Assembly (NCBI RefSeq): GCF_002160515.1
Contig: NZ_NFKS01000003.1
Span: 1-64,000 of the forward strand
DNA from: Anaeromassilibacillus sp. An172
Lineage (GTDB): Bacteria; Bacillota; Clostridia; Oscillospirales; Acutalibacteraceae
Reading direction: 5' to 3'
Length of the DNA stretch: 64,000 nt
The notes beneath the pieces are model-generated. The model had not been told where the DNA came from, ran no database searches, and worked only from the letters and a program-made list of their open reading frames with translations. A program made the translations under genes and the position numbers. Positions 8,468-15,136 of the stretch are shown here, one piece after another. Positions within the stretch are counted from its first letter, which is position 1; each line of letters opens with the position of its first letter.

Positions 8468-9254
8468 CCAGTGGATTGACAACGCTGTACAGGCTTTGAA
8501 GAACAGCGGGAAATTCAATGACATGGTTTTTCTCAAGGAATATCAGACAAGACCTTTTGAAGTTCCTATAAAAAATTTCCTTGTTGTGGTAACGCTGGAC
8601 AGCATGAAGAAAAACGGTGTAAACAGCCTGAATTACGGATATGGTAACAGAAAAGACAGCTCGTCGGCTGGATTTATTGTGTATGCTCCCTGTTCTGTAA
8701 GCGGTTATACGCTGACACAAAGAGCGCTGGAGCTTTTTAATGAAATTTCTGCATTAGGCGACGATGATGAGGACATTCCGCAGATATATTTAGAGCCTAT
8801 AAAATTTGATGAAAAAGCCGACACCCTGTGCAGGGAAATAACGGTTACATTTATTAAATATTCGGAAAATTCATCTTCCGGAGGCGGCGAGGGAGACGAC
8901 TATTTTGAACTGTTGATAAACGATACAAAGATAGAAAATCTTGTTGATGTGGAGTACACCGATAAAAGGGATTATTTTAATGCTGAGAGTTATCTTACAG
9001 ATATTCCATCAAGGAAAGTTCCTTTAAACGGAAGCCATACAATAAATGTGAGAAAGAGGGCGTCTTATGCAGACAGCCTTTTTTATGAACCGGAGTTTTC
9101 CGCAAAGCTTTTGCTGGACGGCAGTACAAAGTGTTTTGAAAAATGTATTGTGACGGTTATTAAGACACATTTGGTTGACGGTTATTTGGTGACTGATATT
9201 GAATTTACCGGTGATATTGCCGAAAGCGGGGACGGTGAAGATGATGGACAATGA
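8454..9254 (+). CDS. Possible fusion of tail-completion and tail-tube-like domains
   Basis: 266 residues in two parts joined by a Ser/Gly-rich linker (SSSGGGEGDD). The first 145 residues resemble tail terminator or completion proteins, including a conserved 'YAPCSVSGYTLTQRALELF' helix region. The last 110 residues alternate strands in the pattern of tail-tube proteins (LLINDTKIENLVDVEYT, PLNGSHTINVRKRASY, FEKCIVTVIKTHL...DIEFTGD). No separate tube gene is present, so this may supply both functions. The start ATG 8454 lies nine bases after AAGGAGG; the ATG at 8445 abuts the SD and is unlikely. The tube assignment is inference. Confidence 0.45.
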   Translation: MTSIDQWIDNAVQALKNSGKFNDMVFLKEYQTRPFEVPIKNFLVVVTLDSMKKNGVNSLNYGYGNRKDSSSAGFIVYAPCSVSGYTLTQRALELFNEISALGDDDEDIPQIYLEPIKFDEKADTLCREITVTFIKYSENSSSGGGEGDDYFELLINDTKIENLVDVEYTDKRDYFNAESYLTDIPSRKVPLNGSHTINVRKRASYADSLFYEPEFSAKLLLDGSTKCFEKCIVTVIKTHLVDGYLVTDIEFTGDIAESGDGEDDGQ

Positions 9255-9375
9255 AAATATTTTTGATTTATCTCAGGGAGAAAAAAGTGTTCAGGAAATC
9301 AGCTTTTTTATGGAAAGAGAAAGTCTGAGATACACAAGAGAATTTACCGAAGAGGAAGAGGTGAAGCTTTTATGA
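9244..9375 (+). CDS. Small protein at the usual tail-chaperone / tape-measure position
   Basis: A 43-codon frame (44 if ATG 9241 is used), rich in Glu and ending REFTEEEEVKLL. It starts after GGTGAAG inside the end of the preceding gene. Its TGA overlaps the ATG of the next gene (ATGA), so it is embedded in a chain of coupled genes and probably translated. In PBSX-like phages this slot holds the tail assembly chaperones and the long tape-measure gene. Here only this short frame exists. The function is unknown. Confidence 0.6.
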   Translation: MDNENIFDLSQGEKSVQEISFFMERESLRYTREFTEEEEVKLL

Positions 9376-9920
9376 CTTTAACATCAATGAGTTTTGACGG
9401 GTATACATGGGAATTTAATTCTAAATATCTTACTTTCAGTCATAATACAAATACAAATATTTCCTATTATCCTTACGGAGGCTCAACTCTTCAGAATTTC
9501 GGAAAACAAAACTGTGTAATAACAGGAAGCGGCTGCTTTGTGGGGGAAAACTGTACTGATATGTACAATAAACTCCGTGATAAATTTAACAGTGGTAAAA
9601 TCGGAGTTTTGACACTTCCGGGTTTTCCGCCCATAAATGCTTTTTTCAGCAGGCTTGTTTTAAAGGGCGAGCCTAAGCCTGATGTTCTGGATTATGAGTT
9701 TGAATTTATTGAGGTTCAGGACGAATACTTGGAAATTGCATCTCTGGATGAGTCGGGTAAATCCGGTGGAAAAAATATACGCAAGGTTATTCCAAACGGG
9801 GAAACTCTTTGGGATTTGTCATACAAATACGGTATAAATGTGGACAATCTTGTATCTTTGAATCCTCAGATAAGGCGTCCTGATATTCCAATAGAGGAAG
9901 GTCAGGTGAGGCTCAGTTGA
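9372..9920 (+). CDS. LysM-domain baseplate/hub protein
   Basis: 182 residues. The last 50 residues form a LysM-like unit (IRKVIPNGETLWDLSYKYGINVDNLVSLNPQIRRPDIPIEEGQVRL). The N-terminal 125 residues are beta-rich. LysM proteins at this position (XkdP of PBSX, gp53-like proteins of contractile systems) link the hub to the baseplate wedges and may touch peptidoglycan. The ribosome binding site GAGGTGA precedes the ATG. It overlaps its upstream neighbour and its downstream neighbour by four bases. Confidence 0.7.
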   Translation: MTLTSMSFDGYTWEFNSKYLTFSHNTNTNISYYPYGGSTLQNFGKQNCVITGSGCFVGENCTDMYNKLRDKFNSGKIGVLTLPGFPPINAFFSRLVLKGEPKPDVLDYEFEFIEVQDEYLEIASLDESGKSGGKNIRKVIPNGETLWDLSYKYGINVDNLVSLNPQIRRPDIPIEEGQVRLS

Positions 9921-10864
9921 AAATAGTGCTTACGGATATAAACGGACAGGAAAAGACTATCAGAAAATTTAAAAAGCTTGTCCTAAAAGAGGAAGAGGGA
10001 GTACCCGCTCATACACTGCTTGTGAGATTTCATTCAGAGGGAGAACCTTTATCAGAAATAGCTTTTATGAGATTTGAAGATGAAGGGAAAATTGTTTTCG
10101 ACGGAATAGTTGACACCATTACAGAATTTTATTCTGAGGGGAATTACTATTTTGAGGTGTTCGGAAGAAATAGAGTGTCGTTGCTTTTGGACAATGAGGT
10201 AATGCCTGCGGTTTACAGCAATCCAACCTCGGAACAGATAAAAGAAATATTTTTAAAGCCCTATGGTTTCAGCGATTATGTGGGCGGTACATCTTCTTAC
10301 AACGGGATTTTTAATGTGGCTAAGGGCAAGTCACCTTGGGACATTATCGAAAGCTTTTGCAAAACCTGTTATGAAACCGTTCCCTATTGCAGTCCTGACA
10401 ATGTTATCTATTTTACCGGATTGCCGACAGGAGAGAAAATAACATTCGGAAAAGGTTTTGATATAGATTTTTCTGAGTACAGGTTTGACATACAAAGACA
10501 CAAGATTATATCTTCGGTAAAAATTAAGAGAAGCGAAGCGGAGGATTATTCAACTGAAATTTTTTCTCAGGAGGCTGATAAAAGGCTTATACAAAGACAG
10601 AGGTATTTAAACGCATCAAACACACAGTTTACACCTGTTTTCTGCGCAGAAAAAATGCTTTTAAACGGAATTAACAACAGCAGAAATATATCTTTAAAGT
10701 GTTCCGGTTTGCTTTCCGATTGTCTTGGTGCTGAGGCTTCCGTCAGTGTTTTTGGAAGGGTTATCGATAATTTGAAAATTTACGGATTACAGATAAATGT
10801 CAGTGAAAACCAGATAAATACCGTGGTGGAATTAAGGGGGAACAGCAGTTATGTGGATACTTGA
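9917..10864 (+). CDS. Phage late control gpD / XkdQ-like tail hub protein
   Basis: 315 residues, close to XkdQ and T4 gp27-like hubs. It has two barrel regions (IVFDGIVDTITEFYSEGNYYFEVFGRNRVSLLLDNEVMPAVYSNPTSEQIKEIFLKP is split across them), a central helix region (GKSPWDIIESFCKTCYETVPYCSPDNVIYF), and a third strand-rich part. The hub forms the central trimer of the baseplate. It starts with TTG after AGGTGAG. The spike gene follows with a 14-base overlap. Confidence 0.75.
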   Translation: MKIVLTDINGQEKTIRKFKKLVLKEEEGVPAHTLLVRFHSEGEPLSEIAFMRFEDEGKIVFDGIVDTITEFYSEGNYYFEVFGRNRVSLLLDNEVMPAVYSNPTSEQIKEIFLKPYGFSDYVGGTSSYNGIFNVAKGKSPWDIIESFCKTCYETVPYCSPDNVIYFTGLPTGEKITFGKGFDIDFSEYRFDIQRHKIISSVKIKRSEAEDYSTEIFSQEADKRLIQRQRYLNASNTQFTPVFCAEKMLLNGINNSRNISLKCSGLLSDCLGAEASVSVFGRVIDNLKIYGLQINVSENQINTVVELRGNSSYVDT

Positions 10865-11180
10865 CAGAATTGTAAAGAACAAAAGCTCAACAGAGGCAAA
10901 AAGCGGAGAAATAACAAATGCTGACGGTAAAAACATCAGCGCCGCAGGAACCGAAGAGTATTCAAGTCTGCCTATGATTTCACCCTATGGGATTGTAAGC
11001 TTCCCTCCCAAAGGTGAAAAGACTGTTGTATTATCCTATGACTTCGGAAAGGTCTGCCTTGGTGTTTTGTCCTATCCCCAGGATTTAGAGGAAGGGGAAA
11101 TCCTTTTGTGCTCTCGTGGCGGCGCTCAGATAAAGCTTTGCAACAACGGCAAGGTGCTTATTAACGGCAAGGAGGTTTGA
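10851..11180 (+). CDS. Short gp45/gpV-like baseplate spike protein
   Basis: 109 residues. An OB-like segment (MISPYGIVSFPPKGEKTVVLSY, then VCLGVLSYPQDLEEGEILLCSRGGAQIKLCNNGKVLING) matches the Mu gp45 / P2 gpV family, where Gly-Gly-Ala-Xaa-Ile turns begin the beta-helix spike. The protein is shorter than most family members (often 180-220 residues), and the first 40 residues are disordered-looking. It would form the piercing tip under the hub. Confidence 0.65.
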   Translation: MWILDRIVKNKSSTEAKSGEITNADGKNISAAGTEEYSSLPMISPYGIVSFPPKGEKTVVLSYDFGKVCLGVLSYPQDLEEGEILLCSRGGAQIKLCNNGKVLINGKEV

Positions 11181-11181
11181 T

Positions 11182-11529
11182 ATGGATATAAAAATTCTTG
11201 ACGGCGACAATGTATTGAGAGGCGACAGGTTTGAAAGCGTCTGTGGATTTGACGAAACCTCTCAGCAGGCTTTAATTGCCATAACAGGGAAAAAAGGATG
11301 TTTTATTTATGACAGGGAGCTTGGAAGTATTTTACAGGAATATATAAAAAGCGGTGAGAAAGTGACTTTAAAACAGGCGGACAGTATTGTAAGGTCTGCG
11401 GTTTCACGTCTTGAAAATGTTTCGGCAAAGGTAAAGAGTTTGGAAGAAAAAGATGGAAAATATGAAATAACGGTGATAATAACGGAAAATGACAGCGGCA
11501 CACAGGAGGAAAGGGTGATTGTTATATGA
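11182..11529 (+). CDS. gp25/gp46-like baseplate wedge protein
   Basis: 115 residues with the lysozyme-like wedge fold pattern of Mu gp46 / DUF2634-type proteins (a short N-terminal strand, Asp-Arg-Glu-Leu-Gly-Ser, long helix KQADSIVRSAVSRLENV, two terminal strands). In contractile systems this protein connects the baseplate wedges to the sheath. A sheath gene is absent here, which makes its retention notable. It overlaps the baseplate J gene by four bases. Confidence 0.65.
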   Translation: MDIKILDGDNVLRGDRFESVCGFDETSQQALIAITGKKGCFIYDRELGSILQEYIKSGEKVTLKQADSIVRSAVSRLENVSAKVKSLEEKDGKYEITVIITENDSGTQEERVIVI

Positions 11530-12590
11530 GTGAAGAATACAGCAAAGTGCTGGAGAGGATGAGAAATGAGTATTACCGACAGACAGGAATGTTTCCAGAT
11601 GAAAATTCTGATATTCAGATAAAAATGAAAATTCTTGCCGGTGAGCTTCACGCTTTGGGCGTAAATATTGACTGGCTGAAAAGACAGCTTAACCCTGAAA
11701 CTGCGGACGGGGAATATCTTAATTATCACGGTTCAAAGCTTGGCCTTACACGAAAACCGCCTGCAAAAGCATCGGGTACAGTTAGGTTCTATACCGGGGG
11801 AGAGCTTTTCTCGGATTATGTAATCAAAGCCGGAACCCTCGTTTCTACATCGGGAAAAAATCCGGTGAGATTTGAAACAACTGAAGCAGTTATTTTAAGT
11901 GCGGGAGCAGATTATGCTGACGCAAAAGTGAGAGCAGTAGAGGGAGGAAGCTCAGGAAACGTGAATACAGGGGAAGTCAGCGTTATGGTTTCACTTTTAC
12001 AGCCTGTTTCAAAGGTTACAAACCTTTCTAAGTTTACAGGGGGAACAGATGAAGAAAGCGACGAGGATTTCAGAAGCAGGATTGTAGCCGCTCAAAGCTT
12101 TCCGGCAACGGGTACAAACGCCGCATATTATGAAAAGCTTGCTTTGTCTGTAACCGGAGTGGGAGCCGCTTATGTATCTCCCAAAAGACGTGGAAAGGGC
12201 ACAGTTGATATTTTTATACTTCCCAATGGTGCAGTTGAAGAAAGTCAGGTTTTGGAAAATCTTGAGGCTCTTGTGCTTCAGGAAAGAGAGCTGGGCGTTG
12301 ATGTTGATGTGTTAAAGGCTACATCTGTACAGGGAAGCGTTACAGTTACGATTTATCCCGATGAGGGTTATACTTTCGATACTGTAAAAACAAACTGCTC
12401 TGAGGCTGTACAGAGAAAGGTAAGCAACCTGACAATCGGAGAGGATTTAAAGCTTTCGGATATAGGCGACGCTTTGTACCATGCTCAGGGAGTTTATGAC
12501 TATAAATTTGACAGTTCCTCATCCAATATCACTGCCGGAGAAAACAGAATAATTACGGGAGTTACCCTTACCATGAAAGAAGGTGTATAA
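11526..12590 (+). CDS. Baseplate J-like protein (Mu gp47 / XkdT family)
   Basis: 354 residues, normal for the family. The core includes AVEGGSSGNVNTGEV and the GGTDEESDEDFRSRIV signature that marks baseplate J proteins. It forms the wedge ring of contractile tails. It follows the gp46-like gene with a four-base overlap and immediately precedes the gp48-like gene (stop at 12588-12590, next start 12591). Intact, with no sign of decay. Confidence 0.85.
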   Translation: MSEEYSKVLERMRNEYYRQTGMFPDENSDIQIKMKILAGELHALGVNIDWLKRQLNPETADGEYLNYHGSKLGLTRKPPAKASGTVRFYTGGELFSDYVIKAGTLVSTSGKNPVRFETTEAVILSAGADYADAKVRAVEGGSSGNVNTGEVSVMVSLLQPVSKVTNLSKFTGGTDEESDEDFRSRIVAAQSFPATGTNAAYYEKLALSVTGVGAAYVSPKRRGKGTVDIFILPNGAVEESQVLENLEALVLQERELGVDVDVLKATSVQGSVTVTIYPDEGYTFDTVKTNCSEAVQRKVSNLTIGEDLKLSDIGDALYHAQGVYDYKFDSSSSNITAGENRIITGVTLTMKEGV

Positions 12591-13160
12591 GTGGCGTATT
12601 TACCCTTTGAATATCTAAAGGAGAAACTGCTTTCCACCGGACTTTATGAGGATAAGGAGGATTCGGCGGCTCTTTTGGAGCTTAGGTGTTATGCCGCAGG
12701 TTTTCAGGCTTTGGGCGATGAGATTGAAAATGTTTTGCAGGAGAGCTTTGCTCAGACGGCGGAGTCTGCTGGTCTTGATTATATTGAAAATAAGTATGAT
12801 TTGGGATTTATTTCGGACAATCAGGATGAAAGAAAAAGGGGAATAATTGCGGCTTCAAAAATTGCAGCCGGTTCCTTTACCCAGAGAAGCATAGAAACGT
12901 TTTTAAGCGAAACGGTTGGTGAGTTTGAAATGGACGCTTCTTATGCAAATTCTACAGTCGGCATAACAATAAAGAACAGGGGATTGTCCTCCTATTTTAT
13001 CGAATGGATAAAGAGAATACTTCCTAAGATTATTACGGCTGAGCTGGAGCTTTCCATAACAATAGACGGTCTGTCTTGGACAAAGATAGATGAAAAAAAT
13101 CTCACTTGGCTTGAAATGGACAACAAAAACTATACCTGGGCAGATATTGAAATAATGTAA
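12591..13160 (+). CDS. Mu gp48 / YmfQ-like tail protein
   Basis: 189 residues. The early segment ELRCYAAGFQALGDEIENVLQESFAQTAESAGLDYIENKYDL matches the DUF2313 family (Mu gp48, YmfQ), which links the baseplate to tail fibres. Its C-terminus ends in a repeated Thr-Trp pattern (LTWLEMDNKNYTWADIEIM). It starts with GTG directly after the stop of the J protein, preceded by GAAGGTG. Confidence 0.75.
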   Translation: MAYLPFEYLKEKLLSTGLYEDKEDSAALLELRCYAAGFQALGDEIENVLQESFAQTAESAGLDYIENKYDLGFISDNQDERKRGIIAASKIAAGSFTQRSIETFLSETVGEFEMDASYANSTVGITIKNRGLSSYFIEWIKRILPKIITAELELSITIDGLSWTKIDEKNLTWLEMDNKNYTWADIEIM

Positions 13161-13179
13161 AGATGAAAGGATGATATAC

Positions 13180-13650
13180 TTGGGTTCAACCAATAAAACG
13201 GAGTATCTCGGACTTAGCGGCTGGGTACACTCTGATACTCCTAAGATGATAGATTTTGCCACAGATAACGAAATAGTGGACAGCGTCTTGGGAGAACATA
13301 TAAACGACAGCAAAATACATTTGTCGGAAGAGGACAGGGCGCTTTTGGGCGGAAGTATCACTTCAATCCTTATGGCGGGAAACGGAAGCACTTCAAGAAC
13401 CGTTACCCTTTCAAGTGCCCCTAAAATGGTTCAGATATTTTTGAAAAATGCTCCTCCTGCTTCCTGGAACTCAGAGAAAAGCTGTATGGTGGTAAACAGC
13501 GCTTTCGTGCTTCAAAAAGGAATGTCAACAGGAGGCGCTTCCCTTACCGATAAAAGTCTTGTGCTTACAAACAGCTCGGCTCCGTCAAACGGGATTATGT
13601 ACAATCTCAACGAGGAGTACGGCCAGTATGTTATAATATGCTATAGTTAA
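13180..13650 (+). CDS. Putative tail fibre protein
   Basis: 156 residues. The N-terminal third (MIDFATDNEIVDSVLGEHINDSKIHLSEEDRALL in outline) resembles phage tail-fibre leaders. The last 90 residues look like a small beta-sandwich, possibly the receptor-binding head. The frame opens at ATG 13171, but AAAGG abuts that ATG; the TTG at 13180 is better spaced. It is the last gene of the block and is followed by a strong terminator. No fibre chaperone, holin or amidase follows. Confidence 0.5.
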   Translation: MGSTNKTEYLGLSGWVHSDTPKMIDFATDNEIVDSVLGEHINDSKIHLSEEDRALLGGSITSILMAGNGSTSRTVTLSSAPKMVQIFLKNAPPASWNSEKSCMVVNSAFVLQKGMSTGGASLTDKSLVLTNSSAPSNGIMYNLNEEYGQYVIICYS

Positions 13651-13697
13651 AATACAGACACGGTTTTTAATGTGGCTTAATTTCGGTTTCCGTTTTT

Positions 13698-13745
13698 AGT
13701 CCCGCTTTTTCTTTAAAAGGAATTGGCGGGACTGTTTTGTTATTT
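13698..13745 (+). terminator. Terminator closing the phage-like block
   Basis: Perfect stem AGTCCCGC/GCGGGACT (13698-13705 and 13726-13733) followed by GTTTTGTTATTT. It isolates the phage-like genes from the polyamine operon. Confidence 0.8.
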
Positions 13746-13821
13746 AATGATTAGGCTCAAAAAATATAGTAATAATAATGAAAGACACACAGTTGTTTTT
13801 CTGTTATAAAATGTTGCTTTT

Positions 13822-13849
13822 TATCTGTTTTATTAGCAAAAAACAGATA
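13822..13849. promoter_or_regulatory. Perfect palindrome upstream of the leader-RNA promoter
   Basis: Arms TATCTGTTTT (13822-13831) and AAAACAGATA (13840-13849) are separated by eight bases. It ends 18 bases before the -35 of the speD leader promoter. No T-run follows, so it looks more like a protein-binding site than a terminator. The binding protein is unknown. Confidence 0.35.
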
Positions 13850-13867
13850 GATTTGTAGAAATGTGCC

Positions 13868-13896
13868 TTGACTTTTACCGATAAAAATAGTATTAT
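13868..13896 (+). promoter_or_regulatory. Sigma-A type promoter of the speD leader RNA
   Basis: -35 TTGACT (13868-13873), a 17-base spacer, and -10 TATTAT (13891-13896). Transcription would begin near 13903, about 440 bases before the speD start codon. Confidence 0.75.
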
Positions 13897-13902
13897 ATAA
13901 TC

Positions 13903-14259
13903 GACATGGGACTTAGCAGATTTTAGCGTCTTCCATGCAAATATTCTTTGACCACCATTTATTGGTTAAGGCCATGCGGACAGCCGGGTCAACTGCCGAG
14001 CGGCAACTTTGGTTGCCTTATTGATTGAGTTAAAAACTTAAAATTTTATAAGTTGGTTACTTTATAACCTGTGCGTTTATCGCATACTAACTTGTGAAAC
14101 GGTCAATAAGAGTAGTAAAAGTGAGAAGTTTGCTATATAGACTCTGAATCTGTTTTTTCCGAAAATATAGACTTGTTCTTTTAGGGATAGTGTCCTTAGA
14201 AATATAAGCGGGGAAGCAGTGCGCAAGTAATGTGATAACACACATTGCCTGCGTTTTTT
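13903..14259 (+). ncRNA. Structured leader RNA (or small RNA) ahead of speD, class not recognised
   Basis: A 357-base stretch with no credible reading frame, a consensus promoter and an intrinsic terminator. Visible helices: CATGG/CCATG extended by GAC/GTC (13905-13937); TTGACCA/TGGTTAA (13948-13969); GGCAAC/GTTGCC (14002-14017); and CTTATTGA/TCAATAAG (14017-14024 with 14103-14110). The last helix encloses three small hairpins (AACTTA/TAAGTT, GGTTA/TAACC, TGCG/CGCA), which makes a four-way junction. It shows no RNase P, tmRNA, SRP, T-box or SAM-I signature that I can see. The terminator position fits either an attenuating riboswitch for the polyamine operon or a free-standing small RNA. Confidence 0.6.
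14222..14259 (+). terminator. Terminator in the speD leader
   Basis: An imperfect stem, CGCAxGTAATGTG with CACATTGCxTGCG, followed by TTTTTT. It lies between the promoter and speD, so read-through must occur (or a second promoter must exist) for the operon to be expressed. Confidence 0.7.
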
Positions 14260-14270
14260 ATTTGCAGAAT

Positions 14271-14323
14271 ACTGACTTATGTTAAATGTTCTCGCCCTTT
14301 GAAAACTTTTAAGATAAGTCAGT
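14271..14323 (+). promoter_or_regulatory. RBS-proximal hairpin upstream of speD
   Basis: Perfect 10-base arms ACTGACTTAT (14271-14280) and ATAAGTCAGT (14314-14323). The hairpin ends nine bases before the AGGAGGG ribosome binding site. It could stabilise the mRNA end or change access to the ribosome binding site. Confidence 0.55.
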
Positions 14324-14345
14324 AATGAAGTCAGGAGGGAATAAG

Positions 14346-15107
14346 ATGGGCCAGAAACTGAAACTTTACGGGTTCAATAATCTGACAAAATCTCTTAGTT
14401 TTAATATTTATGATGTATGTTACGCAAAGACCGCAAGGGAACAGCGTGACTATATCGCTTATATAGATGAACAGTACAATTCGGAAAGACTTACTAAAAT
14501 CCTTACAAATCTTACCGATATGATTGGCGCTACGGTTTTGAATGTGTCAAGTCAGGATTATGAGCCTCAGGGTGCGTCAGTTACCATTCTTATTGCCGAG
14601 GGTTCTATGATTCCGGTGCGTGGCGAAACACAGGTTGCGCATCTTGACAAGAGCCATGTAACCGTTCATACCTATCCTGAATATCATCCCGAAACCTGTC
14701 TTGCCACATTTAGAGTGGATATAGACGTTGCAACCTGCGGAGAAATTACACCTCTTTCAACTCTTGACTATCTTATAGGCTCTTTTGACTCTGATATTAT
14801 CACAATGGATTACAGAGTGAGAGGCTTTACCAGAGATGTAAACGGCAAAAAAGTTTTTGAGGACGGTAAGGTAATTTCAATTCAGGACTACATTGCTGAG
14901 GAAACCTTGAGAAAATATGACGCTGTGGATATAAATGTATATGAAGCAAACCTTTTCCACACAAAAATGATGCTCAAGGATATCAACCTGCAAAACTATC
15001 TTTTTAATACAGATGTTTACGAGCTGCCGCCGAGGGTAAGACTTGAAATAATGGACAGCATAAGACGTGAAATGATTGAAATCTACAGCGGCAGAAACAT
15101 TTATTGA
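14346..15107 (+). CDS. speD: S-adenosylmethionine decarboxylase proenzyme (E. coli type)
   Basis: 253 residues, matching the E. coli class (about 264) and not the short Bacillus class. It decarboxylates AdoMet to give the aminopropyl donor for spermidine synthase. The motif [13 protein letters not shown] holds the serine at which the proenzyme cuts itself to form its pyruvoyl group. The frame is open to 14325, but AGGAGGG lies within that extension and points to ATG 14346. It is the first gene of the polyamine operon and sits behind the structured leader. Confidence 0.95.
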   Translation: MGQKLKLYGFNNLTKSLSFNIYDVCYAKTAREQRDYIAYIDEQYNSERLTKILTNLTDMIGATVLNVSSQDYEPQGASVTILIAEGSMIPVRGETQVAHLDKSHVTVHTYPEYHPETCLATFRVDIDVATCGEITPLSTLDYLIGSFDSDIITMDYRVRGFTRDVNGKKVFEDGKVISIQDYIAEETLRKYDAVDINVYEANLFHTKMMLKDINLQNYLFNTDVYELPPRVRLEIMDSIRREMIEIYSGRNIY

Positions 15108-15136
15108 TATATCATACAAGACCGGAGAGTGATAAA

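Noticed and set aside
2380-13650. Complete, inducible prophage
   Set aside because: No integrase, repressor, replication, holin, endolysin, tape-measure or sheath gene is seen, and no attachment-site direct repeats are evident at the ends.
13903-14259. RNase P RNA, tmRNA, SRP RNA, T-box or SAM-I riboswitch
   Set aside because: None of their conserved core sequences (for example GAGGAAAGUCC, the T-box AGGGUGG, the SRP GGAAGCAG loop context) is present in the right arrangement; GGGGAAGCAG at about 14210 is a partial look-alike only.
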